This document shows, in pieces, positions 18,045-26,820 of a DNA stretch of 64,000 nucleotides (within the stretch, counting starts at the first letter, position 1; the number at the start of each line of letters is the position of its first letter). The translations under genes were made by a program, and so were the position numbers. The notes beneath the pieces are model-generated. The model was not told the DNA's origin, ran no database searches, and saw nothing but the letters and a program-made list of their open reading frames with translations. The stretch comes from Fermentibacter sp963718745 [NCBI: Candidatus Fermentibacterota bacterium] (GTDB lineage Bacteria > Fermentibacterota > Fermentibacteria > Fermentibacterales): NCBI GenBank assembly GCA_963718745.1, contig OY970370.1, forward strand, positions 496,001-560,000, in the 5' to 3' direction.

Positions 18045-18122
18045 TGGTCGGGGCGAGAGGATTTGAACCTCCGGCCTCCTGGTCCCGAACCAGGCGCGCT
18101 AACCGGACTGCGCTACGCCCCG
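18045..18122 (-). tRNA. tRNA-Pro (anticodon CGG)
   Basis: A 78-base cloverleaf on the minus strand. The acceptor stem CGGGGCG pairs with CGCCCCG, the discriminator is A, and the 3' CCA is encoded. The anticodon arm is CCTGG-TTCGGGA-CCAGG and the T arm is GGAGG-TTCAAAT-CCTCT. The CGG anticodon reads CCG. It lies 22 bases downstream of the SLOG gene start region. Confidence 0.96.
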
Positions 18123-18158
18123 ACGGCGAAGGAATCTATCCCTGTACGTGCCGGAGGG

Positions 18159-18677
18159 TCAACTCCCGAGCAGGAAACCCGCTCCGGCGAGTGCTCCGGT
18201 CATGATCAGGGTGACTATGGCGCCCGCAAGAGCCACTCCGAGGGCGATCGAAGGGAGTGCGAGGCGTTTCGGGATGCCGAACAGGCATGCCGCGACGCAT
18301 CCCGACCAGGCACCCGTCATGGGCAGCGGTATGGCCACGAAGACCGCAAGCCCGAGTGCCTCGTACTTCTCGATGCTGCTTCCCGCCCTGCGTCTGGCGC
18401 GCTCGAATATCCCTTCGAAGAATCGCCTGAACAGGCTCCATCTGGAAAGGAAGCGGCTCACGGGATCGAGGAGCCAGAGGACGAAAGGCACTGGCAGCAT
18501 GTTCCCGGCGACGGCGAGGAGGTAGATCTGCCACCAGTTCCATCCCCAGGTGTTCTTCATCACCGTGAAGGCGATCGGGATGCTGGCGCGGAGCTCAGTA
18601 AGCGGGACAGCCGAGAGAAGGAGCATCTGCAGCCAGTCCGGCATGAAGCCGATCCTGGCCAGGATCCACTCACCCAT
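18159..18677 (-). CDS. Small multidrug export-type membrane protein (COG2426/PF06695)
   Basis: An inner-membrane protein of 172 residues. The family hallmarks PLTELRASIPIAF and AIPLPMTGAWSGCVAACLFG are both present. Hydrophobic segments lie around residues 13-38, 48-70 and 108-172. Proteins of this family are annotated as putative small multidrug exporters, but transport has rarely been shown. It overlaps the downstream end of the second pcm gene by 8 bp, so the two are likely co-transcribed. Confidence 0.82.
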   Translation of the reverse strand: MGEWILARIGFMPDWLQMLLLSAVPLTELRASIPIAFTVMKNTWGWNWWQIYLLAVAGNMLPVPFVLWLLDPVSRFLSRWSLFRRFFEGIFERARRRAGSSIEKYEALGLAVFVAIPLPMTGAWSGCVAACLFGIPKRLALPSIALGVALAGAIVTLIMTGALAGAGFLLGS

Positions 18678-19326
18678 CGGTTCCGAACCTCCCTGTCAGC
18701 GGGACGAACCTGCATGAAAACCCGTCACCGTATCCGGTCACCCTTCCAGCCGACTTCCTGAAGAAACGGAAGATCTGGTGCCCGTCCTCGACGACGGGGG
18801 CCCCCAGCCTGCCGCCGTCGGCGAGCTGCTCGAACAGGGCCGGATGGACCTTCGGAGCTGCGGCGCTGACGAGGATGCAGTCGTAGGGGGCGTTGGAAGG
18901 CCAGCCCGCTCCGCCGTCACCGTAGTTTATCAGGACGTTCTTGAGACCGAGACCCTCGAGTATCCTCCGCGAGGAGTGTACCAGTTCGAGAGTCGTCTCG
19001 ACACCATAGACCCTGCTGCAGAGCCTGCCGGCCAGCGCGGCCAGGTAGCCGCTCCCGCTTCCGATCTCGAGCAGCACATCCGTCGGTCCTGGATCCAACG
19101 AGGAGAGGCAGGCGAGCACGGTCGACGGCTGGCTGATGGTCTGCCCCCTGCCGATCGGCAGGGAGGAATCGGAGTATGCCCTGTGCCGCAGAGGAGTTTC
19201 GACGAAGAGGTGTCTCGGGATGACGGACATCGCCGCGAGAACCCGTGAGATCCGCTGGTCGGAGTGATCCGCGGTGGAACCGAGCCGCTGGACCATCTCC
19301 CTGCGAGGTTTGCTGAAGTCGGTCAC
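18670..19326 (-). CDS. Protein-L-isoaspartate O-methyltransferase, diverged copy 2
   Basis: A 218-residue SAM-dependent methyltransferase of the Pcm family. It keeps AAMSVIPRHLFVETPLRHRA, LPIGRGQTISQPSTVLACL, the SAM loop LLEIGSGSGYLAALAGRL and YDCILVSAAAPKVHPALFEQ. It is clearly diverged from the copy at 13775-14437 and has its own N-terminus (MTDFSKPRREMVQRLGS). The start is GTG 19326. Whether it repairs proteins or has a new substrate cannot be told from sequence alone. Confidence 0.88.
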   Translation of the reverse strand: MTDFSKPRREMVQRLGSTADHSDQRISRVLAAMSVIPRHLFVETPLRHRAYSDSSLPIGRGQTISQPSTVLACLSSLDPGPTDVLLEIGSGSGYLAALAGRLCSRVYGVETTLELVHSSRRILEGLGLKNVLINYGDGGAGWPSNAPYDCILVSAAAPKVHPALFEQLADGGRLGAPVVEDGHQIFRFFRKSAGRVTGYGDGFSCRFVPLTGRFGTDG

Positions 19327-19376
19327 GGGTCCCGCCCGATCAGATCAGGGAAGTGGATTCGTGATGTGAGGATAGC

Positions 19377-19453
19377 TGGTCGGGGCGACTGGATTCGAAC
19401 CAGCGACCCCTTGAACCCCATTCAAGTGCGCTACCGGACTGCGCCACGCCCCG
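19377..19453 (-). tRNA. tRNA-Pro (anticodon GGG)
   Basis: A 77-base cloverleaf on the minus strand. It has the same CGGGGCG/CGCCCCG acceptor stem as the other tRNA-Pro, discriminator A and encoded CCA. The anticodon arm is CTTGA-ATGGGGT-TCAAG and the T arm is CTGG-TTCGAAT-CCAG. The GGG anticodon reads CCC and CCU. Confidence 0.96.
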
Positions 19454-19467
19454 ACCGGCCGCAAACT

Positions 19468-19869
19468 CTACGTCGAAACGGCCCCTCCGTCAACGGCCAT
19501 CGGGTCCCTTCCGAGCATCCCGATGATGTCCCTGAGCTCTTCACAGGCATCGGCAAGAAGGTTTTCGGACGCTCCGGACTGGCTCGCCGGAATCTCCAGC
19601 TCCATCTGCTCGAGACCTGCCGCATGCTTCATCTCCTCGATCTTCTGGCGGGCTCCGTCCACGGTGAACCTCTCCTCGTAGAGAAGCCGGCGGATCAGCC
19701 TTATCAGATCGAGGTCGCGGGGCCGGTAGACCCGGTTCCCGGACTGGTTCTTGGAGGGTCGCAGCATCGGGAAGGCCGTCTCCCAGTACCTGAGGACGTG
19801 AGGTTTGAGGTCGGTCATGTCGCAGACTTCGCTTATCGAATAGTAGAGCCTCTCATTCTCTCTTGGCAC
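19468..19869 (-). CDS. MerR-family transcriptional regulator
   Basis: A 133-residue DNA-binding protein. The winged helix-turn-helix is [20 protein letters not shown] followed by [20 protein letters not shown], typical of the MerR subgroup that lacks metal-binding cysteines. The C-terminal half is a dimerisation helix and an acidic tail. GTG 19869 overlaps the 3' end of the DnaJ-like gene by 17 bp. The pairing recalls HspR, the MerR-type repressor of DnaK/DnaJ genes, but no dnaK is present and the subgroup motif is not that of HspR, so a heat-shock role is only a possibility. Confidence 0.88.
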   Translation of the reverse strand: MPRENERLYYSISEVCDMTDLKPHVLRYWETAFPMLRPSKNQSGNRVYRPRDLDLIRLIRRLLYEERFTVDGARQKIEEMKHAAGLEQMELEIPASQSGASENLLADACEELRDIIGMLGRDPMAVDGGAVST

Positions 19870-20647
19870 CGGGCTTCCCCCCCTTCCTGCCGAATGCGGG
19901 TTTCGAAAGCCTTCCGATGAGCTTCTTCAGGAACGGCTGTTCCTCGCCCAGGTGCTTCTGGACCTCGATCAGGTCCCGCTTGGCCCTGGCGTTGTCCTCG
20001 TTCCACGAGATCGCGTCAGTGAGTGCTTCCCTCGCCCTCTGCCACTGGGTGCCCTTCATGTAGGCCTCTCCCAGGAGCACATGGTTGTCCGAGTTGAAGT
20101 ACTCCACCTCGCAGGCCACCTTAAGATGGTCGGCAGCCTCCCTGTGGCGGAGCTTTCCTGAAGCGGCGCGGGCCAGTGCCCTCCTGAGGGCCGGCTGACG
20201 GGGGTATTGCGGCAGGAGACGCTGCATGAGGTCGGATGCCTGCCAGAAGTTGCCCTGTTCGCAGAGCCTGTCCGCCTGGCGGATCGTGCGCTTGACCTTG
20301 TCGTCCAGCCTCTGTGCCGCACCCGCCCTCGGTTCCTCGGAGCCGGCCCCTGCCTGGGCCGCCGCCCCCCCGGGCTCGCGGATACCGCTGCTCTCGCCGA
20401 TCTGGGAGGGTTCCGAGAGAGTGAGGTCGTACTCCCTGCGCGCCATTGGTGAGCTGAGAGTCTGGAAGGCCTCGTTTATGAGCATGAAGCGGGCGGTGGC
20501 TTCCGGTCCACCGCCCGCTACATCCGGATGCAGTCTCCTGGCCAGATCGAAGTATGCCTTCTCTATGTCGTCCCGCGACGAGTTCCTCTGGACGCCCAGG
20601 ATCTGGTAGAGATCCTGATGCTCGGGAGCCTGCGCGGAATCGGGCAC
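19853..20647 (-). CDS. J-domain protein with C-terminal TPR-like repeats
   Basis: A DnaK co-chaperone-like protein of 264 residues. The J domain covers residues 10-80, with YQILGVQRNSSRDDIEKAYF, the HPD motif in LARRLHPDVAGG, and FQTLSSPMARREYDLTLSE. There is no Gly/Phe region or zinc domain. After a variable linker, residues 125-240 form TPR-like helix pairs (QGNFWQASDLMQRLLPQYPR; HLKVACEVEYFNSDNHVLLG). The tail is strongly basic. The start is GTG 20647. The TPR part probably chooses the client handed to DnaK. Confidence 0.87.
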   Translation of the reverse strand: MPDSAQAPEHQDLYQILGVQRNSSRDDIEKAYFDLARRLHPDVAGGGPEATARFMLINEAFQTLSSPMARREYDLTLSEPSQIGESSGIREPGGAAAQAGAGSEEPRAGAAQRLDDKVKRTIRQADRLCEQGNFWQASDLMQRLLPQYPRQPALRRALARAASGKLRHREAADHLKVACEVEYFNSDNHVLLGEAYMKGTQWQRAREALTDAISWNEDNARAKRDLIEVQKHLGEEQPFLKKLIGRLSKPAFGRKGGKPGAKRE

Positions 20648-20660
20648 GCGATGTTCTCCG

Positions 20661-22118
20661 CTACCTGATGACCGTGAATCGGCTCCCGGCCTCGAGGCCG
20701 GCTCCCGACACGCTTACGATGTAGACCCCGGAGGGGAGGCCCTCCAGAGGGATGTCGACCAGGTTGGCGCCCTCTCTCAGGGATGCCTGCGGCATGCTTG
20801 CCACGGTCCTGCCGGAGATGTCGAGCACCCTCATCGAGGCTTCGCCTGCCGATGGCATCGTGACGGTCACGGAAGCCTGCACGGAGGCGGGGTTCGGCCA
20901 GACGCGCCCCACGGAGATCGCGCCCGGGACATCTGCGCCCTCCTGCTCCTCTATGCCCGTGGAACCGGGGGCCATCATGCAGATCCATATGTTCATGTAG
21001 CGGCATTCCTCTTCCAATGCCGCGAGCCCTGAGGGGTTGCTCTGGTTGCCCCAGAAGCCGCCCTCGTCGCACTCCACCGTCATGGCCATGCACGTCGGGT
21101 GCCCGCCACCGTTCCAGTACGTCCAGTCCACCGCGTCGCCGTTGGCGTTGTAGCCCAGCACGTCGCCGCACTGGCCCGAGGCGTAGCCGTTGAACTCGGT
21201 CATGGCCGCGCTCCAGGCGGCATAGGTGGCCTCGTCGGGGGTGCTGCTGCTGTTGTAGCCGTACGGGCGGAGGAGATAGCCGCCGTATGTGTGGTAGTGG
21301 ATGCCGCCCACGGGATCGATGGAGTCGATCAGGTTCATCACGGCCTGCGTCTCGGGCTCGCTGCCGGCGCTGGGGCCGCGATAGGTCTCGTCGTAGGCAT
21401 CGGGGCTGGAGCCCTCGTCGTCGAAGCCCCACTGGTATGGATAGTTCCTGTTGAGATCGACCCCGTCGGGGGGGCTCTGGTTCTTGCGGATGTTGCCGCC
21501 CATCGGGTTGCAGTTGAGTATGTAGCTGTCGGGGTTGACGATCGGCACGAAGTACACCTGCGTGTTGTCGAGGATCCAGGTGGCCATCGTATCGCTGTCG
21601 TAGTTGGTGGCAAGCCAGTCTGCGAAGTCGATGAGGCAGGCGTTGCCGCCCGGCTCGCGGGCGTGGGTGAGCGCCGTGAAGAACATCGCGGGCTTGTACG
21701 CGGGACCGGTGTCGCTGGTCATGCGTATCATGTTGATGGGTCGGCCCTGAACAGTGGTGCCGACCGAAACGGGAGTGTCAACCAGATCGGAATGGGTTTC
21801 CGCAAGGGTGGCCCAGAAGGCGTTGTTCTCCTCCCAGCTGAAGTAGGCGCCCGCATCTCCCCTGTTCTCGTCCATCAGCATGCCCCACTCTTCGGGGAGG
21901 ACTTCGTAGCGGGCCGAGTACAGGGCGGCTCTATCGAGCTCCCGCTCGGGCAGGTAGACGTCGACCCAGCCTTCGCGTGCGTTGCTCGCGGCAACGTCGA
22001 GCCCGTCGGACACGAGCGCCTGGTAGGTTCCCGGGGCTGCATCGTGAATCCTCACGAGGCGGTCCGCGGAAACTGGAAGCGCTGCGATCAGTGCCATCAG
22101 CAGAAAGCCGAATCTCAT
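20661..22118 (-). CDS. Secreted M14 zinc carboxypeptidase with C-terminal sorting domain
   Basis: A secreted metallocarboxypeptidase of 485 residues. The signal peptide is MRFGFLLMALIAALPVSA. The zinc ligands are His152 and Glu155 (THAREPGGNA) and His276 (HYHTYGGYLLRPYGY). DLNRNYPYQWG supplies the substrate-binding Arg, and Glu349 in MTVECDE is the catalytic base. The last 85 residues form a type IX-like sorting or FlgD-like module (VWPNPASVQASVTVTMP, LDISGRTVAS, GLPSGVYIVSVSG). It resembles carboxypeptidase T/A enzymes and would release C-terminal residues from external peptides. ATG 22118 follows GGAGGCTGAC. It ends 13 bases before the DnaJ-like start. Confidence 0.93.
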   Translation of the reverse strand: MRFGFLLMALIAALPVSADRLVRIHDAAPGTYQALVSDGLDVAASNAREGWVDVYLPERELDRAALYSARYEVLPEEWGMLMDENRGDAGAYFSWEENNAFWATLAETHSDLVDTPVSVGTTVQGRPINMIRMTSDTGPAYKPAMFFTALTHAREPGGNACLIDFADWLATNYDSDTMATWILDNTQVYFVPIVNPDSYILNCNPMGGNIRKNQSPPDGVDLNRNYPYQWGFDDEGSSPDAYDETYRGPSAGSEPETQAVMNLIDSIDPVGGIHYHTYGGYLLRPYGYNSSSTPDEATYAAWSAAMTEFNGYASGQCGDVLGYNANGDAVDWTYWNGGGHPTCMAMTVECDEGGFWGNQSNPSGLAALEEECRYMNIWICMMAPGSTGIEEQEGADVPGAISVGRVWPNPASVQASVTVTMPSAGEASMRVLDISGRTVASMPQASLREGANLVDIPLEGLPSGVYIVSVSGAGLEAGSRFTVIR

Positions 22119-22135
22119 GTCAGCCTCCGGAGTTG

Positions 22136-22164
22136 TTGACTTCACTAGGATAAATGACTAGTTT
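22136..22164 (+). promoter_or_regulatory. Candidate sigma70 promoter for rpsT
   Basis: TTGACT (22136-22141), a 17-base spacer, then TAGTTT (22159-22164). It sits about 88 bases before the rpsT start and is the only plus-strand promoter needed in the first 38 kb. The -35 matches well; the -10 is weak. Confidence 0.5.
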
Positions 22165-22251
22165 CGGGCCTCGTAAACGGAAACACCGGGAACCCTCCAG
22201 GGGTTCCGTCCAGGCCTGGAATACCTTCAATTCTGCGAAAGGAGCCTTCTC

Positions 22252-22506
22252 TTGGCAAGGAGCGCCAGTTCTGAGAAGAACCTGAGAAAGGATGCCAAGA
22301 GGCATCTCCAGAACAAGAGCCAGCTCAGGACCCTGAGGACCGCCATGCGCCGCGTGCGCGAAGCCGGAAGCGCCGAAGAGGGCGTCGAAGCGATGAAGGC
22401 GGCCCAGAGCCTCCTCGACCGCGCGGGCCGCAAGCGCCTGGTCCATCCCAACACGGCCGACCGTCTGAAGAGCCGCCTGGCGGCAAGGATCAGGGAGCGG
22501 AGCTGA
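22252..22506 (+). CDS. rpsT: 30S ribosomal protein bS20
   Basis: Small-subunit primary assembly protein that binds 16S rRNA. It is 84 residues, Lys/Arg-rich and all-helical, with NLRKDAKRHLQNKSQLRTLR and LLDRAGRKRLVHPNTADRLK, which match bS20. The start is TTG 22252, with AAAGGAG about 7 bases upstream; TTG starts are also well known for rpsT elsewhere. It is the only plus-strand gene in the first 38 kb, and its tail overlaps the tail of cysS by 17 bp. Confidence 0.95.
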   Translation: MARSASSEKNLRKDAKRHLQNKSQLRTLRTAMRRVREAGSAEEGVEAMKAAQSLLDRAGRKRLVHPNTADRLKSRLAARIRERS

Positions 22507-23941
22507 TCTTCTCGATCCGGCTCTCCCCCCCGGGGAGATCCTTGACCGAATAGCCCTCTTCCGCAAGGCTCCTGCGCATGGTGTCAGCCTCCGCGAAGAG
22601 ACGTGCCCTCCTCAGAACCGACCGGTTGTCGGACAGCAGCCCCAGGAGGAACTGTTCCTTCCCTGCGGCTCTGTTCCCGTATCCAAGCGAAAGCCCCAGC
22701 AGGTCGGCGGACATCAGGCCGAGTCCGTCCGCCAGAACCCGGGCCGCTGCCTCGTCCAGGCCGGTCTCGAGGGCCTGGTTGCACTTCCTGACGTATTCGA
22801 AGAGCGTCGCGACGGCACCCGGGGTATCCAGGTCGTCGGAGAGCTTGTCTTCGAAGGATGCAACAGCCTCCCCGACCAGTCCGGCCGCCGCATCGGAAGG
22901 AGCGCCCGCCCCGGCTGCTCCGGCCACGCCCGAAAGCCTCGAGGACAGATCCCTTATCCGGTCCAGGGCGCTCGCAGCCGAGGACAGCCCCTCGTCGGAG
23001 AAGTCCAGCGGGCTCCTGTAGTGGCTTCTCAGGATGTAGAGCCTCACCGTCATCGGATCGAACCTGCCGAAGATGTCCTTCAGGGATCTCGCATTCCCGA
23101 GGCTCTTGCCCATCTTCTGTCCGTCGATGGTGACCATGTTGTTGTGCAGCCAGTATCTCGCGAACTGCCTGCCCGTCGCGGCCTCGCTCTGGGCGATCTC
23201 GGACTCGTGGTGGGGGAAGATGTTCTCGAGCCCCCCGCCATGGATGTCTATCGTCTCGCCGAGGTAGCGCATCGCCATCGCGGAGCACTCCAGGTGCCAG
23301 CCCGGGAAACCCCAGCCCCATGGAGATCTCCATCTCAGGATGTGGCCGCTGTCGGCCTTCTTCCACAGGGCGAAGTCGAGAGGATCCCGCTTGTCGCCCT
23401 GGGGCTCGACCCTGGTCCCGGACACCAGGTCGTCGAGCTTCCTGCCCGAGAGCCTGCCGTATCCTTCGAAACTCCTTACGGAGAAGTAGACGTTTCCGCC
23501 CGATCTGTAGGCGAAACCTTTCGCGAGCAGCGTCCTCACAATCTCGATCTGCTCCGGTATGTGGCCCGATGCGCGCGGCGAGATGTCCGGGCGGAGGTTG
23601 CCCAGCCTGTCCATGTCCTCGAAGTATGACCGGGTGTACTTCTCGGCCAGCTCGAGGGGCTCCAGGCTCTCCTGCCTGGCCTGGCGCTGGATCTTGTCCT
23701 CGCCGAACTCCGAGTTCTCCGTGTGGTGCCCCACGTCCGTGATGTTCTGCACGTACCTCACCCGGTACCCGGCGTGCCGCAGGAACCTCACGAGTATGTC
23801 GAAGGAGACGTAGCTCTTCGCGTGGCCCAGATGGCTGTCGCCGTAGACCGTCGGTCCGCAGATGTATATGCCCGCGAAACCGGGCGAGAGCGGTACGAAT
23901 TCCCTCTTGGACCTCGTCAGGGTGTCATGGAGCTTGAGCAT
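22490..23941 (-). CDS. cysS: Cysteinyl-tRNA synthetase
   Basis: Class I aminoacyl-tRNA synthetase charging tRNA-Cys (a tRNA-Cys lies at 35289). The 483 residues include [20 protein letters not shown] (HIGH region and zinc Cys), [17 protein letters not shown] (zinc-binding Cys), [20 protein letters not shown] and the KMSKS loop as KMGKSLGN. The Ser-to-Gly change in that loop is a modest variant. The C-terminal DALR-like helices follow. It starts at ATG 23941, 17 bp inside the end of trpS. Confidence 0.95.
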   Translation of the reverse strand: MLKLHDTLTRSKREFVPLSPGFAGIYICGPTVYGDSHLGHAKSYVSFDILVRFLRHAGYRVRYVQNITDVGHHTENSEFGEDKIQRQARQESLEPLELAEKYTRSYFEDMDRLGNLRPDISPRASGHIPEQIEIVRTLLAKGFAYRSGGNVYFSVRSFEGYGRLSGRKLDDLVSGTRVEPQGDKRDPLDFALWKKADSGHILRWRSPWGWGFPGWHLECSAMAMRYLGETIDIHGGGLENIFPHHESEIAQSEAATGRQFARYWLHNNMVTIDGQKMGKSLGNARSLKDIFGRFDPMTVRLYILRSHYRSPLDFSDEGLSSAASALDRIRDLSSRLSGVAGAAGAGAPSDAAAGLVGEAVASFEDKLSDDLDTPGAVATLFEYVRKCNQALETGLDEAAARVLADGLGLMSADLLGLSLGYGNRAAGKEQFLLGLLSDNRSVLRRARLFAEADTMRRSLAEEGYSVKDLPGGESRIEKISSAP

Positions 23942-24932
23942 CGCGTCCTCCGAAATAGTCGATCTTCATCGCACCACGGACCAGATCGAGGGTCTCCGAG
24001 GCCTCCCGGCAGGCCCTCCGCGTGCCTTCCACCAGTATCTCGTCGATCGCGCCGGGTCTCTCGAATGCGCTCCGCCGCTCCCTCATGGGGGCGAGGAGTG
24101 CCTCGAGGACCTCGATCATACGCTTCTTGCAGGCCACGCAGCCGATGGTTCCGGCTCTGCAGCTCTCTTCCACCGAGGGGTACTCGCCCTGGTTGAACGC
24201 CTTCTGGTATGCGGCGATCGTGCATATCTCGGGATGCCCGGGATCGGTCCGGTGGATGCGCGCCGGATCGGTGACTGCGGACATCACCTTCTCCCTGAGC
24301 GCGGAGGGCTCCTCGGATAGGTAGATGCAGTTTCCGATGGACTTGGACATCTTGGCGGAACCGTCCGTCCCGACCAGCCTGGGGATCCTGCTGACGAGTG
24401 CCTCGGGTTCGGGGAAGACCTTCCCGTAGAGCTCGTTGAAGCGCCCGGCCACGAACCTCGTCATCTCGACGTGGGGCAGCTGGTCCTCCCCTACCGGCAC
24501 GAGGTCGGCTCGGCAGAACAGGATATCCGCTGCCTGGCTGACAGGGTATCCCAGGAAACCATAGGTCATGTCGGTGTAGCCGTACGTGCTCGCTTCCGAC
24601 TTGATCGTGGGGTTGTGCCTCAGACGGTTCACCGTCACGAACATCGAGAAGAAGACCGTCAGTTCGGCAATCCCGGGGACCATGCTCTGCACGAAGAGGA
24701 CGGACTTCTCGGGATCGAGGCCGGCTGCGATGTTGTCGAGAGCCACCTGCCGCACATCCGCGGCAAGCCCGCCGGGCCTGTCGAAGTTGGTCGTCAGGGC
24801 CTGGACGTCGGCGATTATAATGAACGTCTCGTAGCGGTCCTGGAGCTCGACCCGGCTGCACAGGGAACCGACCAGGTGCCCGAGGTGGAGGGATCCGGTC
24901 GGCCTGTCTCCTGTGAGTATCCTCTTCTTCAT
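23925..24932 (-). CDS. trpS: Tryptophanyl-tRNA synthetase
   Basis: Charges tRNA-Trp. It is 335 residues long, class I, with the HIGH signature RPTGSLHLGHLVGSL, the Trp-binding region GYTDMTYGFLGYPVSQAADI, and KMSKS as GTDGSAKMSKSIGNCIYL. The GCVACKK segment before the C-terminal helix is common in this enzyme type. ATG 24932 overlaps the stop of amgK by 4 bp. Confidence 0.95.
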   Translation of the reverse strand: MKKRILTGDRPTGSLHLGHLVGSLCSRVELQDRYETFIIIADVQALTTNFDRPGGLAADVRQVALDNIAAGLDPEKSVLFVQSMVPGIAELTVFFSMFVTVNRLRHNPTIKSEASTYGYTDMTYGFLGYPVSQAADILFCRADLVPVGEDQLPHVEMTRFVAGRFNELYGKVFPEPEALVSRIPRLVGTDGSAKMSKSIGNCIYLSEEPSALREKVMSAVTDPARIHRTDPGHPEICTIAAYQKAFNQGEYPSVEESCRAGTIGCVACKKRMIEVLEALLAPMRERRSAFERPGAIDEILVEGTRRACREASETLDLVRGAMKIDYFGGRDAQAP

Positions 24933-25948
24933 GATGCTCCGTGCACGGGTCTTCCAGGGAAGGACGGGATGTCCCGCTCTCTGAAGCCTGTGAGATCGAT
25001 CTCCCCCGTGTGGGTGTCCAGGATCCTGTAGACCTGTTCTACAAGCGGTTTCAGCCTCGGGCAGAGCCTCGCGTAGTCACCCAGGTACCTCATGGTCCTG
25101 GGAAGGCTGTCCAGGTAGTCGGAGCGCTCGTGTGCCCTGAACTGATAGGCGAAGGTCCCGGCGGCCTTCAGGCTCCTCTGGCAGGCACAGGCCGCGACTC
25201 TGAAAAGGTTCGAGCGTCCGGTCGAGTGGACGAACTTGCGCGCCAGGGTCTCCCATGCGGACCCGATATCGATGTAGCTGTCCCTGAGCAGGCTTACCAG
25301 GTCGTACTCGGGCGGGCCGAAGCGCGCGTCCTGCCAGTCAACCATGACGACCGAGCCCGATCTGGCCATCAGGTTGGCGCTGTGGAAGTCCCTGTGGGCA
25401 AACACTCTGGGGCCTTCGGAAGCGAGGGCGCACAGGCTCCTGAAATGCTCCTGCAGCGCCGTGACCTCTTCGGCCGGTACGGCCAGGAGCCTGAAGAACA
25501 GGTGCTCGAGCGTGTGATCCAGCTCGGCGGCGAAGAAGCTGGCCGTGAAGTGGCGCCTGCCGGCGATCGATTCGGCGCAGATCGACTGTGTCAGGTCCCT
25601 CTGCATCCTCTCCAGCAGGTCGAGCGACTCGACCAGAAGCCGCGAATACTCCTCCCTGGGGAGGTCGACGAGCCTCGTGTCGCCGAGGTCCTCCATGATC
25701 GCCCAGCCCGCCGGTATGTCCACATGGTGGAGGATCGGCACCGGGAAGCCTCTCGAATGGAGGAGGTTGTTGATATCCACCCAGGAGTCCATCGGAATCC
25801 GACCGCTGTCCATCGCGACATAGGAGCCGAACGGGGTGCGGACCCGGATGAAGGACCTGCGTGAGGCATCGCAAGCCATGGCTTCGAAGCCGGTGACCGG
25901 TCCGACACGGCTGTCCACCCATTGCTCGAACATTCTCGTCTCAGGCAT
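24929..25948 (-). CDS. amgK: Anomeric MurNAc/GlcNAc kinase (AmgK-like aminoglycoside phosphotransferase fold)
   Basis: Phosphorylates the anomeric position of N-acetylmuramate or N-acetylglucosamine in cell-wall recycling. Its 339 residues have the COG3178 layout. The N-lobe includes ASRRSFIRVRTPFGSYVAMD. GWAIMEDLGDTRLVDL forms the hinge. FAHRDFHSANLMAR is the catalytic loop with Asp, and VVMVDWQDARFGPPEYDLVS is the metal-binding segment. The best support is context: the next gene upstream is a MurU-like nucleotidyltransferase, as in the Pseudomonas amgK-murU pair. ATG 25948 overlaps murU by 8 bp. The precise sugar is inferred. Confidence 0.85.
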   Translation of the reverse strand: MPETRMFEQWVDSRVGPVTGFEAMACDASRRSFIRVRTPFGSYVAMDSGRIPMDSWVDINNLLHSRGFPVPILHHVDIPAGWAIMEDLGDTRLVDLPREEYSRLLVESLDLLERMQRDLTQSICAESIAGRRHFTASFFAAELDHTLEHLFFRLLAVPAEEVTALQEHFRSLCALASEGPRVFAHRDFHSANLMARSGSVVMVDWQDARFGPPEYDLVSLLRDSYIDIGSAWETLARKFVHSTGRSNLFRVAACACQRSLKAAGTFAYQFRAHERSDYLDSLPRTMRYLGDYARLCPRLKPLVEQVYRILDTHTGEIDLTGFRERDIPSFPGRPVHGAS

Positions 25949-26792
25949 TCGTCTCCGCAGGCCTCCCGGCTGCAAGCCACGGGAGCACGGTCGAGGAGAG
26001 CCCGGCACCCTCCAGTCTGGAACCATCGAGCATCACGGAATCCGAGATCCGCGCCCCCCTGCCGAGGAAGCATCCCTCTCCGACGTACCAGCGCCCTTCG
26101 AACTCGACTCCATCCTGCACCACCGCGCCGGGATGCACGAAGGATCCCTCCGAAAGCACTCCCTTGCGATAGCTCTCCACCTCCCCCGTATCGATCCAGT
26201 CTCCGGAGGCTTCGAACACCCTCATCCTCATCCCCGCCAGGGCGGCAGCGGACGCCAGTCCTCCGAAGACATCGGCTCCCGGAAGGGCGGCAGCCAGTGA
26301 GAACACCCTGGGTTCGAATATACCGACTCCCCAGAAATGTACTCTCCCGGGGCCGGTTCCGAAGGTGCCGTCGCCTGCGACCGGGAGCGGTCTGAAGCCG
26401 TCCAGGGGAGGGCCGGCGAGTATCGTCCAGTCACTGCCCGAGTGCCTGTGGTATTCGAGCATGGCTCCGAGATCCTCGTCGATCACCATGTCGGTGTTGA
26501 CGACGAACCATGAGCCCTGCGCGATCCCGTCGAGGCACGCGAGCGTCCTGCGGGCTCCCAGGGGTCTGCTCTCGAAGAAGAGCCTGCAGCTGTTGCCGAA
26601 GACATGCTCCAGCTCACCCAGTATCAGGTCGGGGCACCTCGATGCGTTCGCCGCGACGTTCTCCGGAAGAAGGCAGCGGAACGAGGATGCCAGCTTTCCC
26701 AGCACCGTTCCACCGGCCCAGGGCAGAAGCGACTTCGGCCTGAGAAAGGAAAGGGGTTCCGCTCTCGTGCCGCATCCCGCGGTCAGGAACAG
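25941..26792 (-). CDS. murU: MurU-like MurNAc-1-phosphate nucleotidyltransferase
   Basis: A nucleotidyltransferase expected to convert MurNAc-1-P to UDP-MurNAc, bypassing fosfomycin-sensitive MurA. Motifs are LFLTAGCGTRAEPLSFLRPK (G-x-G-x-R loop; the first Gly is kept), KSLLPWAGGTVL, FVVNTDMVIDEDLGAM (metal Asp) and ASGDWIDTGEVESYRKG. A short left-handed-helix-like tail follows (VHPGAVVQDGVEFEGRWYVG). The start is unresolved: no ATG, GTG or TTG lies between the stop of the small zinc protein and the first strand. CTG 26792 gives a normal N-terminus (283 residues). ATG 26897 would add 35 unlikely residues and overlap the neighbour by 77 bp. The assignment rests on sequence plus the amgK partner. 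Confidence 0.8.
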   Translation of the reverse strand: MFLTAGCGTRAEPLSFLRPKSLLPWAGGTVLGKLASSFRCLLPENVAANASRCPDLILGELEHVFGNSCRLFFESRPLGARRTLACLDGIAQGSWFVVNTDMVIDEDLGAMLEYHRHSGSDWTILAGPPLDGFRPLPVAGDGTFGTGPGRVHFWGVGIFEPRVFSLAAALPGADVFGGLASAAALAGMRMRVFEASGDWIDTGEVESYRKGVLSEGSFVHPGAVVQDGVEFEGRWYVGEGCFLGRGARISDSVMLDGSRLEGAGLSSTVLPWLAAGRPAETNA

Positions 26793-26820
26793 AACCCCAC
26801 CGAGCGGGACCGGCGAAGGG

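Noticed and set aside
19468-20647. MerR plus DnaJ-like pair read as an HspR heat-shock operon
   Set aside because: No dnaK or grpE is nearby and the MerR sequence is of the general VLRYWE type rather than clearly HspR.
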